Positions 27,770-38,569 of a stretch of 64,000 nucleotides of DNA are shown piece after piece. Each line of letters starts with the position of its first letter. Positions within the stretch are counted from its first letter, which is position 1. A program made the position numbers and the translations under genes. Origin of the DNA: Teichococcus rhizosphaerae (lineage in GTDB: Bacteria; Pseudomonadota; Alphaproteobacteria; Acetobacterales; Acetobacteraceae); the NCBI RefSeq assembly GCF_002631185.1, contig NZ_PDNU01000019.1:1-64000 (forward strand), given 5' to 3'. Under the pieces are notes generated by a model. That model saw only the letters and a list, made by a program, of their open reading frames with translations, ran no database searches and had not been told where the DNA came from.

Positions 27770-27877
27770 CAGGCCGCGCAATCCATTCAGATTCTATTGC
27801 CTTACAGCAATGAATTCGAACTGGCCACTGCCTCCTGCCAAGCTCCTCTCCCCATCTCGGGGGGGAACAGAAGAAAC

Positions 27878-27896
27878 CTGTAGTATCAGCCTACAG
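27878..27896 (-). terminator. Hairpin containing the GNAT stop codon
   Basis: CTGTAG (27878-27883), seven-base loop, CTACAG (27891-27896). On the reverse strand the stem contains the TAG stop of the GNAT gene and is followed by GGTTTCTTCTGTT. A six-base stem with a T-rich tail suggests a weak intrinsic terminator separating the GNAT gene from the CHASE2 operon downstream. Confidence 0.4.
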
Positions 27897-28400
27897 TGCC
27901 TTATAATAAAACATTGTCGCATCCACGCCGCCGCCGCTGCGCAGCGCATAGCCCGGGATGGCGCCGGCCTCGCGCCAGCCCAGGCCCCGGTAGAGCGGCT
28001 CGCCCGCATCGCCGGTCTTGGTGTCGAGCACCAGCAGGGTCCGGCCCTCCGCCGCGGCAATTCCTTCCAGCGCCAGCATCAGCGCGCGGGCGATGCCCCG
28101 CCGCCGCGCCGCAGGGTGGACCATCAGCTTCGAGACCTCGGCGCGGTGCCGGCCATTGGGCAGGCCGGCCAGCGCCAGCGCACCGGTGCCGAGGATCCGC
28201 CCTTCCTGGCGCGCCACCAGCACGCGGCGGGAGCCGTCGCACAGGCTGCCCTCCAGCCCGCGCCACCAGCCCTCCGCCTCGCCCGGCGGCATGGGGTGCA
28301 GGAAGCCGATGCTGGCGCCATCCGCCACGCAGGCCTCCAGCAGCGCGGCCAGCTCCGGCAGGGCGGCGGCCAGGGCCTTGGCGGTGAGTTCCTCGATCAT
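27891..28400 (-). CDS. GNAT family N-acetyltransferase
   Basis: A 169-residue acetyltransferase. It shows VLVARQEGRILGTGALALAG, AEVSKLMVHPAARRRGIARA (Arg-rich acetyl-CoA loop RRRGIA) and LMLALEGIAAAEGRTLLVLD, then EPLYRGLGWREAGAIPGYAL and a terminal MFYYKAL typical of GNATs. The upstream XRE-cupin regulator gene ends 11 bp before its ATG (28400), so both are probably one transcript controlled by that regulator. Substrate unknown; the pairing suggests a small-molecule modification that the cupin regulator senses. Codon use at the extreme 3' end turns AT-rich, marking the edge of the lower-GC segment. Confidence 0.88.
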   Translation of the reverse strand: MIEELTAKALAAALPELAALLEACVADGASIGFLHPMPPGEAEGWWRGLEGSLCDGSRRVLVARQEGRILGTGALALAGLPNGRHRAEVSKLMVHPAARRRGIARALMLALEGIAAAEGRTLLVLDTKTGDAGEPLYRGLGWREAGAIPGYALRSGGGVDATMFYYKAL

Positions 28401-28411
28401 GCGCGGGCCTT

Positions 28412-28990
28412 TCAGGGCTGGATGATGGCCAGGAGGTAGCGGGCGGCCGGCCCCTCCGCGGGGCAGGCGAAGGCGCTGGCGCCGTGCAGCCGGTAGCGCA
28501 GGCAATCCCCCGGCCCCAGCGCGTGGGCCACGCCCTCGACGGTGAGGCCAAGCCGGCCCTCCAGCAGCCAGAGGTGATGCTCCAGCCCGGGCAGGGGCGA
28601 GCGGGCGTAGTCGATGCACGCGCCGGGCGGCAGCCTCCCCTCCAGCAGCTCGCCCCGCAGCCCTGGGCCGGGCGGCGAGACGGAGCGGCGCCGGAAGCCC
28701 GTCTCGGGATCGGTCCAGAGGGTCTGCGCAGCGGGGGGCACCAGGGCGGCGGGGGCCTCCTCCACCGTCCGCATCAGCCAGGAAAGCGGCCGGCCATAGG
28801 CGGCGCAGAGCCGCCCCAGCATGCCGGCCGTGGCGCTGGCCTCGCCGCGCTCCAGCCGGGACAGGGTGGCGCGGCTGATGCGGGTGCGCTCGGCCAGGGT
28901 TTCCAGCGCCCAGCCCTGCTCGGCGCGCAGCCGGGCAAGGCAGGCGGCGAGGCGGGTTTCCAGCGGGTCGGGCGACGAATCCTCTCTCAT
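28412..28990 (-). CDS. XRE-family regulator with C-terminal cupin domain
   Basis: A 192-residue regulator. Residues 12-66 form a Cro/CI helix-turn-helix (LAACLARLRAEQGWALETLA, ERTRISRATLSRLERGEASA). Residues 105-190 are a cupin barrel (ARSPLPGLEHHLWLLEGRLG, LGPGDCLRYRLHGASAFACP). Such HTH-cupin proteins usually sense a small ligand and control the adjacent gene. It is followed 11 bp later by a GNAT gene. A perfect dyad (29001-29018) lies ten bases before the start codon, and a second smaller dyad overlaps the ATG itself, consistent with autoregulation. It is divergent from rmuC. Confidence 0.9.
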   Translation of the reverse strand: MREDSSPDPLETRLAACLARLRAEQGWALETLAERTRISRATLSRLERGEASATAGMLGRLCAAYGRPLSWLMRTVEEAPAALVPPAAQTLWTDPETGFRRRSVSPPGPGLRGELLEGRLPPGACIDYARSPLPGLEHHLWLLEGRLGLTVEGVAHALGPGDCLRYRLHGASAFACPAEGPAARYLLAIIQP

Positions 28991-29000
28991 GAGGGAAATT

Positions 29001-29018
29001 TTCTCTCTTGAGAGAGAA
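29001..29018. promoter_or_regulatory. Perfect dyad upstream of XRE-cupin gene (candidate autoregulatory operator)
   Basis: TTCTCTCT (29001-29008), TG, AGAGAGAA (29011-29018). It lies 10 bp upstream of the XRE-cupin ATG and 64 bp upstream of rmuC. A second short dyad, CTCATGAG, overlaps the regulator's start codon. Purine/pyrimidine-strand bias and perfect symmetry suit an XRE dimer site. Confidence 0.6.
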
Positions 29019-29081
29019 GCCCGTCAAGCCTCTTCCATTCCGCCGCCTGCCTGTAGGATGGCGGCATCCTTGGAGACCGCG

Positions 29082-30320
29082 ATGTCCGACTGGCTGGTTC
29101 CCGTCGCCCTGCTGTCCGTGCTGATCACGCTCGGGCTGCTGGGGGTCATGATGCTGCGCCGCCCCGGGCCGGGCGCCGCCTCCGGGCTGGAGGGCTTCGC
29201 CCTGCTGGCGGGAAAGCTGGAGGCGCTGGCCGCCAGCCAGGAGCGCCTCGCCGCCCTCACCGCCGACCGCCTGGCGCAGCAGGACCGCCAGCTGGCCGAG
29301 CGCCTGCACGAGACCACCCGCCGGCTGGACGCCTCCCTGCTGGCGCAGAACGACCGGATGGCGGCCGCCACCGCCGGGCTGCGGCAGGCCATGGCGGCGC
29401 AGAACGAGAGGCTGGACGCGGCGCTGGCCCAGCAGAACGAGCGCTTCCTGCGCAACTTGGCCGACTCCGCCCGGCAGGCGCAGGAAACGGCGGGGCAGAT
29501 CCAGGAGCGCCTGGCGGTGATCGACGCCGCGCGGCAGAACATGGAGGCGCTGGGCACGCAGGTGAACCTGCTTTCCGGCATCCTCGGCAACAAGCAGTCG
29601 CGTGGCGCCTTCGGCGAGATGCAGCTGCGCCAGCTCGTCGAGGACCGGCTGCCGGCGGATGCCTTCTCCTGGCAGCACACCCTCTCCAACGGCACGCGCT
29701 GCGACTGCCTGATCCGCCTGCCCTACCCGCCCGGCCCCGTGGCGGTGGACAGCAAGTTCCCGCTCGAGGCTTGGCAGGCGCTGCGCGACGCGGAGGACGC
29801 GCCGGCCCGCGCCGTCGCCGCCCGCCAGTTCAGCGCCGACATGCGCCGGCATGTCGAGGACATCGCCCGCAAATACCTCATCCCCGGCGAGACGGCGGAG
29901 GCGGCGATCCTGTTCGTGCCCTCCGAGGCGGTGTTCGCCGAGCTGCACACCGGCTTCGGCGCGCTGGTGGACGAGGCGCAGCGGCGGCGCGTCTATGTCG
30001 CCTCCCCCACCACCCTCTGGGCCATGCTCTCGGCGATGCGGGCGCTGATGCAGGACATCCGCATGCGCGCCCAGGCGGGGCGAATCCGCGAGGAGGTGGG
30101 CCGGCTCGCCGCCGACGTGGCGCGGCTGAACGAGCGGGTCACGCGGCTGAAGGGCCACTTCAACCAGGCGCAGGACGACATCCGGCAGATCGACATCAGC
30201 ACGGAGAAGATCGCCCGCGCCGGGGCGCGCATCGCCGCGGTGGAGGTGGATGACGAGCCGGAGGCGCTGCCCGCCTCGCCGGCCTCCCTTCCCCCCGAAG
30301 GGGTGGCGCCGCCGGCCTGA
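29082..30320 (+). CDS. rmuC: DNA recombination protein RmuC homologue
   Basis: A 412-residue protein: one N-terminal helix (LVPVALLSVLITLGLLGVMM), a long coiled coil (about 45-150, LEALAASQERLAALTADRLA and heptad-like QQDRQLAERLHETTRRLDAS), and the RmuC nuclease-like domain with GNKQSRGAFGEMQLRQLVED, VAVDSKFPLEAW, YLIPGETAEAAILFVPSEAV and YVASPTTLWAMLSAMRAL. RmuC limits inversions at short inverted repeats, and the domain belongs to the PD-(D/E)xK nuclease superfamily. The ATG at 29082 has GGAG close upstream. The tail is Pro/Ala-rich. It is divergent from the XRE-cupin gene. Confidence 0.94.
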   Translation: MSDWLVPVALLSVLITLGLLGVMMLRRPGPGAASGLEGFALLAGKLEALAASQERLAALTADRLAQQDRQLAERLHETTRRLDASLLAQNDRMAAATAGLRQAMAAQNERLDAALAQQNERFLRNLADSARQAQETAGQIQERLAVIDAARQNMEALGTQVNLLSGILGNKQSRGAFGEMQLRQLVEDRLPADAFSWQHTLSNGTRCDCLIRLPYPPGPVAVDSKFPLEAWQALRDAEDAPARAVAARQFSADMRRHVEDIARKYLIPGETAEAAILFVPSEAVFAELHTGFGALVDEAQRRRVYVASPTTLWAMLSAMRALMQDIRMRAQAGRIREEVGRLAADVARLNERVTRLKGHFNQAQDDIRQIDISTEKIARAGARIAAVEVDDEPEALPASPASLPPEGVAPPA

Positions 30321-30335
30321 GCCGGGCGGCCGCCC

Positions 30336-30776
30336 CTATTCGGCGGGCAGCCCGGCGAGCGAGCCGGCGCTGCGGGCCGGCCGCCGCACCGAGAGGATGG
30401 AGACCAGCACCAGGGCGCCGATCATGCCGACATGCTCGCCCGCCGTGTGGAAGGCGGTCAGGGCGCGCTCGCCCTCCAGCCGCCAGAAATGGTGAACGAT
30501 GGGGATGGTCAGCGCGGTGAACACGCCAAGCGCGCCGGAGCCGAGCCAGGTCCAGCGGTTGAGGATGACCAGCGCCGAGCCGCCGAGCTGGGTGACGATG
30601 ACCAGGATGTTGAACAGCACCGGCGGGTTCAGGCCGAAATGCGCCATCTCCGCGACGCCGCCCTGGAAGTCCAGCAGCTTGTCGAGGCCGCTGCCCCAGA
30701 AGGGGAAGCACAGGACGATGCGGGCGAGCCGCTCGACCGCCGCGCTGCCCAGGATGGTCTCGATGAGTCTCGGCAT
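30336..30776 (-). CDS. DoxX-family membrane protein
   Basis: A 146-residue inner-membrane protein with four predicted helices: ERLARIVLCFPFWGSGLDKL, NPPVLFNILVIVTQLGGSAL, GALGVFTALTIPIVHHFW and HVGMIGALVLVSILSV. FPFWGSGLDKLLDFQGGVAE with the paired conserved Gly-Asp-Lys is the DoxX signature. Family members are linked to redox or quinone functions but have no firm reaction. The ATG at 30776 has GGGAAGG upstream; a longer start at 30806 is less likely. It precedes nothing in its own direction and is convergent with rmuC. Confidence 0.85.
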   Translation of the reverse strand: MPRLIETILGSAAVERLARIVLCFPFWGSGLDKLLDFQGGVAEMAHFGLNPPVLFNILVIVTQLGGSALVILNRWTWLGSGALGVFTALTIPIVHHFWRLEGERALTAFHTAGEHVGMIGALVLVSILSVRRPARSAGSLAGLPAE

Positions 30777-30879
30777 GACCGCCTTCCCTGTCCGGAAGCC
30801 GCCCATACCGCATTTCGATGCGAAATGAAAACGAGCGCCCGGCGGGCCGGACGCTCGATCACAGGCTCGTGCGCGGCCT

Positions 30880-32280
30880 TCAGCGGCCGGACATGATGCG
30901 CTCGACCAGCTGCCGCACGGTCGGGATGAAGCCGTTCGAGTAGAAGGGGTCCTGCCCGAAGCGGTAGGCGTTGTGGCCGGCGAACATCAGGTTGTGCTCG
31001 ATCTCGCCGTCATGGGCGATGTCCTGCAGGGTCTTCTGGATGCAGAAGCTGCGCGGATCGGCCTTCTTGCCGTTGCTGTAGTCCGGCCCGTGCTGGGTCC
31101 AGTTGGAGAAGCGGCAATGGGACAGGCAGCCCATGCAGTCCGTCTGGTCCTTCAGGATCTCGCGGGAATTCTCGGGCGTCACGAAGACCAGCGTGTTGTC
31201 CGGCGTCCGCAGCGGCTCGGTGAAGCCCTGCGCCTCCCAGTGGCGCACCCGCTCAAGGTCGCCCGGCGCCAGCCAGACGAGCCGCTTGCGGGGACCGACG
31301 CCGTATTCGGCCGTGTGCTCGCCCACCGGCTCGGGGCTGATCGCCACCTGCCGCTCGTTGCGCGCCTCGAGGTCGCGCAGGAACTCGTTGCGCACGGCCG
31401 AGGAATAGAAGCCCGTGGGCGAGAAGGGCTGCAGCAGCACGTCGCCGAGCTTCAGCGTCAGCAGGCGCTGCTTCCAGGCGTCGCTGATCGGGCTTTCCCG
31501 GGTCAGCAGCGGGCGGGTGCCGAACTGGAAGGCGATGGGGCCGAGCTCGGGGTTGTCGATCCAGTCCTCCCACTCCTCCAGCCACCAGACGCCGCCGGCC
31601 ATGATGATCGGCACGTCGCCCAGGCCGAAGGCGCGCATCTGCTCGCGCAGCTTCAACACGCGGGCATAGGGGGCCTCGGGCCTGTTCGGGTCCTCGGAAT
31701 TGGACAGGCCGTTATGGCCGCCCGCCAGCCACGGGTCCTCATAGACCACGCCGCCCAGCAGCTCGGCCGCCTTGGAGTAGGAGCGCTTCCACAGCGCCGC
31801 GAAGGCGCGGCCCGAGGACACGATCGGATAGTAGAAGACGTTGAACTCGCGGGCGATCTCGGCCAGGCGGTAGGGCATGCCGGCGCCGCAGGTGACGCCG
31901 TTGATCAGCCCCTTGGCGCCTTCCAGCACGCCGCGCAGCACGCGCTCGGCGCCGCCCATCTCCCACAGCACGTTGATGTGGATGCGGCCTTTGCCATTGG
32001 CCCGCTCATAGGCCTCGCGCGCCTGGGCGATGCCGCCCGAGATGCCATAGGCCACCAGCTCCTCGTGACGGTCGCGCCGGGTGCGGCCGTGATAGACCTG
32101 CCGGATGACGTTGCCATCCGCGTCATAGCTGTCGGCATTGACGCCGGAGAAGGTGCCGACGCCGCCGGCGCCCGCCCATTCCCCGCAGGAAGCCCCCGTG
32201 GACACGGCGACGCCCTTGCCGCCTTCCACCAGCGGAAGCACCTCCACACCGCCCATCCGGATCGCGTTGATTGCCTTCAC
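30880..32280 (-). CDS. Nitronate monooxygenase-family FMN enzyme with C-terminal cysteine cluster
   Basis: A 466-residue TIM-barrel flavoprotein of the NMO/2-nitropropane dioxygenase type, which oxidises alkyl nitronates. Features: EGGKGVAVSTGASCGEWAGA, GLINGVTCGAGMPYRLAEIA, YPIVSSGRAFAALWKR, LAGGHNGLSNSED, VPIIMAGGVWW and PIAFQFGTRPLLTRESP. The C-terminal part adds DCMGCLSHCRFSNW, later RSFCIQKTL; this CxxCxxxC plus Cys could bind a metal or Fe-S cluster and is not part of the core family. The start is a GTG at 32280; no better ATG precedes the conserved Met-Gly-Gly segment. It appears monocistronic. The substrate is unknown. Confidence 0.85.
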   Translation of the reverse strand: MKAINAIRMGGVEVLPLVEGGKGVAVSTGASCGEWAGAGGVGTFSGVNADSYDADGNVIRQVYHGRTRRDRHEELVAYGISGGIAQAREAYERANGKGRIHINVLWEMGGAERVLRGVLEGAKGLINGVTCGAGMPYRLAEIAREFNVFYYPIVSSGRAFAALWKRSYSKAAELLGGVVYEDPWLAGGHNGLSNSEDPNRPEAPYARVLKLREQMRAFGLGDVPIIMAGGVWWLEEWEDWIDNPELGPIAFQFGTRPLLTRESPISDAWKQRLLTLKLGDVLLQPFSPTGFYSSAVRNEFLRDLEARNERQVAISPEPVGEHTAEYGVGPRKRLVWLAPGDLERVRHWEAQGFTEPLRTPDNTLVFVTPENSREILKDQTDCMGCLSHCRFSNWTQHGPDYSNGKKADPRSFCIQKTLQDIAHDGEIEHNLMFAGHNAYRFGQDPFYSNGFIPTVRQLVERIMSGR

Positions 32281-32418
32281 CGCAGTCTTACCGTTCCCGA
32301 AACTGATTTCACGATAGCGTCATTTAAGGTGGGCCGCACCCATTCCGAGCCCCACGCCTGAAATTTTTTGAAACCTGGCGTGAGCGCGGCGGGAGGTCAG
32401 GCCCCGCCGCGTCCCGGC

Positions 32419-34623
32419 TCAGTCGTAGTCGCGGCGCGGGCGGCGCTCGCGGCGTTCACGGCGCTCGCCGCCCTCGGCCTCGCCCTCGCCCCCCTCGCGC
32501 GGCGGGCGGCGGGCACCGACCTGCTCGCTGATGTCGGCACCCGTGGACTGATCGACAACCCGCATGGACAGCTTCACCTTGCCGCGGTCGTCGAAGCCCA
32601 GCACCTTCACCTTCACCTTGTCGCCCTGCTTGACGATGTCGGTGGTCTTGTTGACGCGCTCATTGGCCAGCTCGGAAATGTGGACCAGCCCGTCCTTGGC
32701 GCCGAGGAAGTTGACGAAGGCACCGAACTCGGCGGTCTTCACCACGGTGCCGTTGTAGATCTGGCCCACCTCCGGCTCGGCGGTGATGCCGCGGATGCGG
32801 TCGATCGCGGCCTGGGTCGCCTCGGGGCTGGTGGACGCGATCTTGATCGTGCCGTCATCCTCGATGTCGATCTTGGTGCCGGTGGTCTCGACGATGTCGC
32901 GGATCACCTTGCCGCCCGTGCCGATCACCTCGCGGATCTTGTCCTTCGGCACGTTGATGACCGTGATCTTGGGCGCGTTGCCGGCGACGTCCGTGCGCGC
33001 GCCCGACAGGCCCTTGGCCATCTCGCCCAGGATGTGCAGGCGCCCGCCCTTGGCCTGCTCCAGCGCGATCTTCATGATCTCGGGCGTGATGGAGGTGATC
33101 TTGATGTCCATCTGGAGGGAGGTGATGCCCTCCTCCGTGCCGGCCACCTTGAAGTCCATATCGCCGAGGTGGTCCTCGTCGCCCAGGATGTCGGAAAGCA
33201 CCGCGAAGCCGCGGTCCTCCTTGATCAGGCCCATGGCAATGCCGGCGCAGGGGCGGGTCAGCGGCACGCCCGCATCCATCAGCGACAGTGAGGTGCCGCA
33301 GACGGTGGCCATCGAGGAGGAGCCGTTCGACTCGGTGATCTCGGAGACCACGCGCATCGTGTAGGGGAAGGTGGACTTCTCCGGCAGCAGGCGCTTGATG
33401 GCGCGCCAGGCCAGCTTGCCATGGCCGATCTCGCGGCGGCCCGGGCTGCCCATCCGGCCCGTCTCGTTCACCGAGTAGGGCGGGAAGTTGTAGTGCAGCA
33501 TGAAGTTCTCGCGGTACTCGCCCGCGAGCTGGTCGATGATCTGCTCGTCCTGGCCGGTGCCGAGCGTCGCCACGCAGAAGGCCTGGGTCTCGCCGCGGGT
33601 GAAGAGCGCCGAGCCATGGGCGCGCGGCAGCACGCCGACCTCGGCCACGATCGGGCGCACGGTCCTGGTGTCGCGGCCGTCGATGCGGATGCCGGTGTCG
33701 AGGATGGCGTTGCGGACGACATCCGCCTCCAGCTCCTTGAGCAGGCCCTTGGCGGCCTCGGCCTCCGTCTCGGAAAGCTGCGCCAGGATCGCCTTCTTGG
33801 CCTCGCCCACCTTCTTCTGGCGGAGGAGCTTCTGGGTCTCCTTGTAGGCCTCGCCGATGGCGGCGCTGCCCAGCTCGGCCAGCTTCTTCTTCAGCGCGGC
33901 GGTCTCGGCCGATTCCTCCGGCAGGTCCCAGGGCTCCTTGGCGGCGCGCTCGGCCAGCTCGATGATGCCCTCGATCACCGGCTGGAAGCCCTTGTGGCCG
34001 AAGGTCACGGCGCCCAGCATGTCGTCCTCGGACAGCTCGCTGGCCTCGGACTCGACCATCAGCACGCCCTCGGCGGTGCCGGCGAGCACGAGGTCGAGCT
34101 TGGAGGTCTTCATCTGCTCGAGCGTCGGGTTCAGCACATAGGCGCCCTCGATCAGGCCCACGCGCGCCGCGCCCACCGGGCCGAAGAAGGGAATGCCCGA
34201 CAGCGTCAGCGCGGCGGAGCAGCCCACCATCGCCACGATGTCCGGGCTGTTCTCCATGTCATGCGACAGCACCGTCGCGATGACCTGCACCTCGTTGCGG
34301 AAGCCCTCGGGGAAGAGCGGGCGGATGGGGCGGTCGATCAGGCGGGAGATCAGCGTCTCCGCCTCGGAGGGGCGCCCCTCGCGCTTGAAGAAGCCGCCCG
34401 GGATCTTGCCGGCGGCGAAGGCCTTCTCCTGGTAGTTCACGGTGAGCGGGAAGAAGTCCTGCCCCGGCTTCACGCTGCGGGCACCGACCACGGTGCAGAG
34501 CACGATGGTGTCGCCGAGGCGGGCCATCACCGCGCCGTCCGCCTGGCGGGCGACCTTGCCCGTCTCCAGGGTGAGCGTCTTGCCGCCCCAGGCGATGTCC
34601 TTGCGGAAGTAGTTGTCGAACAT
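32419..34623 (-). CDS. pnp: Polyribonucleotide nucleotidyltransferase (PNPase)
   Basis: A 734-residue phosphorolytic 3'-5' exoribonuclease, core of the RNA degradosome. The two RNase PH domains show [60 protein letters not shown] and [20 protein letters not shown], with the phosphate-site SSM segment. The KH domain has [18 protein letters not shown], and the S1 domain [20 protein letters not shown] followed by [11 protein letters not shown]. The C-terminal tail is a Glu/Arg-rich stretch. In most relatives rpsO precedes pnp, but here the upstream 552 bp holds no gene and pckA lies beyond. AGGAC precedes the ATG. Confidence 0.97.
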   Translation of the reverse strand: MFDNYFRKDIAWGGKTLTLETGKVARQADGAVMARLGDTIVLCTVVGARSVKPGQDFFPLTVNYQEKAFAAGKIPGGFFKREGRPSEAETLISRLIDRPIRPLFPEGFRNEVQVIATVLSHDMENSPDIVAMVGCSAALTLSGIPFFGPVGAARVGLIEGAYVLNPTLEQMKTSKLDLVLAGTAEGVLMVESEASELSEDDMLGAVTFGHKGFQPVIEGIIELAERAAKEPWDLPEESAETAALKKKLAELGSAAIGEAYKETQKLLRQKKVGEAKKAILAQLSETEAEAAKGLLKELEADVVRNAILDTGIRIDGRDTRTVRPIVAEVGVLPRAHGSALFTRGETQAFCVATLGTGQDEQIIDQLAGEYRENFMLHYNFPPYSVNETGRMGSPGRREIGHGKLAWRAIKRLLPEKSTFPYTMRVVSEITESNGSSSMATVCGTSLSLMDAGVPLTRPCAGIAMGLIKEDRGFAVLSDILGDEDHLGDMDFKVAGTEEGITSLQMDIKITSITPEIMKIALEQAKGGRLHILGEMAKGLSGARTDVAGNAPKITVINVPKDKIREVIGTGGKVIRDIVETTGTKIDIEDDGTIKIASTSPEATQAAIDRIRGITAEPEVGQIYNGTVVKTAEFGAFVNFLGAKDGLVHISELANERVNKTTDIVKQGDKVKVKVLGFDDRGKVKLSMRVVDQSTGADISEQVGARRPPREGGEGEAEGGERRERRERRPRRDYD

Positions 34624-35175
34624 GAATCGTCCTTAGCATCGCGGCCCGCGGCGCTCATGCCTGCGGGCCCTGCCTTTCCCCGCCAGGGCCGGCGGCCAGG
34701 GCGGGGTGCCGAAAGAGCGATGCGGGAATTGCAGTGCCAGGCCGGGTCTTGGCCTTCCCCCTGGAAGGCTCTCGGCGTCTCGGGCGGCATGGGGTGGCCG
34801 CGCGGCGGAACCGCGGGACGCACCATGTGGCCGGAAACGCCGCCACGCCCCTGGATAGTGGATGGGGTCGCGCCCGGCACAGCCTCTGTTCACTCCCGCA
34901 CGCTCGCGGGTCCGGGCCGCCCGGTCGGGGCGGCCCGCGCGGGGTTATGAACGCTCGGCGGGCGGGATGCTACGGAAAAATCCATCCCGCACCGCCCCTG
35001 GAGGCCTCCTCGGCCCGGAACTCCCTCCCCGGCCGGGCGAGAGGAGCCGGCGGCGGCGCCAGGAAAAAGGGCGAAGCCTCGCGGCCCCGCCCCCTCCCTT
35101 TGGTGTCCGGCATCGCCCCGCCTGGTGACGCCCAAGGCCCGGGGATGTCCCAGGCCCCGGCGCCGCCAGGGCGGC
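34624..35175. other. 552-bp intergenic region between pnp and pckA with two strong hairpins
   Basis: No coding region is supported here: frames in both directions are GC-driven, with no recognisable domain or ribosome site. It contains GGGCCGCC/GGCGGCCC (34914-34921 and 34929-34936), GCGGGATG/CATCCCGC (34962-34969 and 34983-34990), and CCCCGCC/GGCGGGG (34678-34684 and 34700-34706). These probably form the pckA 3' end and the pnp leader. A small RNA is conceivable but nothing specific supports one. Confidence 0.5.
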
Positions 35176-36786
<1,611 letters not shown>

Positions 36787-36964
36787 CTGGCAGCATTCTC
36801 CAAGATCAAGGCGCTTATCCTCCAACGGGCGATCCGTGGGGCAGTAGCCATTGAAGGTCCCCCGCTCGCGCGGCATCCCGCACAACCGCGTGCCACATGC
36901 ATAGCGAACCGGGTGGTAGGAAGAACCTATGGGATTGCCTAGCAATTGGTCAATGTAAGCGTCG

Positions 36965-36983
36965 TTGTCATATTATATGACAA
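36965..36983 (-). promoter_or_regulatory. AT-rich perfect dyad with embedded TATAAT upstream of pckA
   Basis: TTGTCATA (36965-36972), TTA, TATGACAA (36976-36983). On the reverse strand the centre reads TATAAT, a perfect -10 hexamer, so the dyad may be both promoter core and operator for pckA, whose ATG is about 180 bp downstream. The -35 position is weak (TGAGAA), so an activator may be needed. GTCG and CGAC flank the arms. A second dyad, ATTGC-CTA-GCAAT, lies nearer pckA. Confidence 0.5.
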
Positions 36984-36997
36984 GACGACCGGTTTTC

Positions 36998-37747
36998 TCA
37001 GCCTTGGTCACCCTGTGCCGCCCGTCCGGCACGGGCCGCCGCCACCAGCGCCGCGCGCATCCCGGCGAGATCGGAGACCGGTTCCGGAAAGTCGTGGCGG
37101 CATGTCGCATGGCCCAGAGCGAGGTCGCAGCCATCCACGTCGGCCGCCACCATGCGCCAGGGGCCGGGCCCCTGGCCACACAAATGAACCGCCATGATTT
37201 CAACGGCTTCCGCGTGGTCCTCGTTCATGTGCGCGCAGATCTCCGCTTCCGCCGCGGCGATCGCCGCCACCGCCCGCGGCTCGGGCCGCAGCGCCTCGCC
37301 GCGCAGCCGGGTGGCCGCGGCGAAGCCTCCCACCAGCAGCGCCGCCTGGGGCCGGATGCGCCACAGCGCGAAGTCGGCGAAGCCGGCATAGAGCGCCGCA
37401 TAGGGGTGCAGGGCCAGCCAGCGGGCCTTCAGCGCCGCCGTCTCATTGCCCGAGACCCGTTCCGCCAAACCCGTCACAGTTGTGCGAGGGGCGGTCTGGG
37501 GGTTTGCGTCGGCCAGCGGACCCTGCACCATTAGCGCGCAACGCGGCTCGTCGCGCAACTGCCGCGTGTGCTCCGACAGGTCCGAGAGCCACAGCAGAAC
37601 GGAAAGGTCCGGCGCCATGGCCGGAGTCACCAGGCCGGCGAAGGGCTGCCCCTCCCGCTGCGTCGCCAGCACCCCGCTCCGGGCCCCGCGCAGCAGCGCC
37701 CGCGCCTGCCGGATGGCGGCGCGCGCGGCTTCGGGCTTGTCGTTCAT
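36998..37747 (-). CDS. HugZ-like pyridoxamine 5'-phosphate oxidase-family protein
   Basis: A 249-residue protein. Residues 8-140 form a split-barrel flavin/heme fold ([54 protein letters not shown]). Residues 165-245 are the DUF2470 domain with [17 protein letters not shown] and [10 protein letters not shown]. This two-domain layout is that of HugZ/HutZ proteins of heme utilisation, though many homologues have no proven role. The region [20 protein letters not shown] also matches. It is divergent from chvI with about 115 bp between. No heme uptake genes are nearby, so involvement in heme breakdown is uncertain. Confidence 0.85.
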   Translation of the reverse strand: MNDKPEAARAAIRQARALLRGARSGVLATQREGQPFAGLVTPAMAPDLSVLLWLSDLSEHTRQLRDEPRCALMVQGPLADANPQTAPRTTVTGLAERVSGNETAALKARWLALHPYAALYAGFADFALWRIRPQAALLVGGFAAATRLRGEALRPEPRAVAAIAAAEAEICAHMNEDHAEAVEIMAVHLCGQGPGPWRMVAADVDGCDLALGHATCRHDFPEPVSDLAGMRAALVAAARAGRAAQGDQG

Positions 37748-37863
37748 CCCCCTCGCCTCCTAATGCCCATGCGGCGGCCCGGCCCGCGCCACAATCCTGG
37801 CGCATCCCGGCCGCATCCGCTGGGATAATGCCTCATCAAGGGAGGCAGCAGGAGCCACACCGC

Positions 37864-38565
<702 letters not shown>

Positions 38566-38569
38566 CCCC

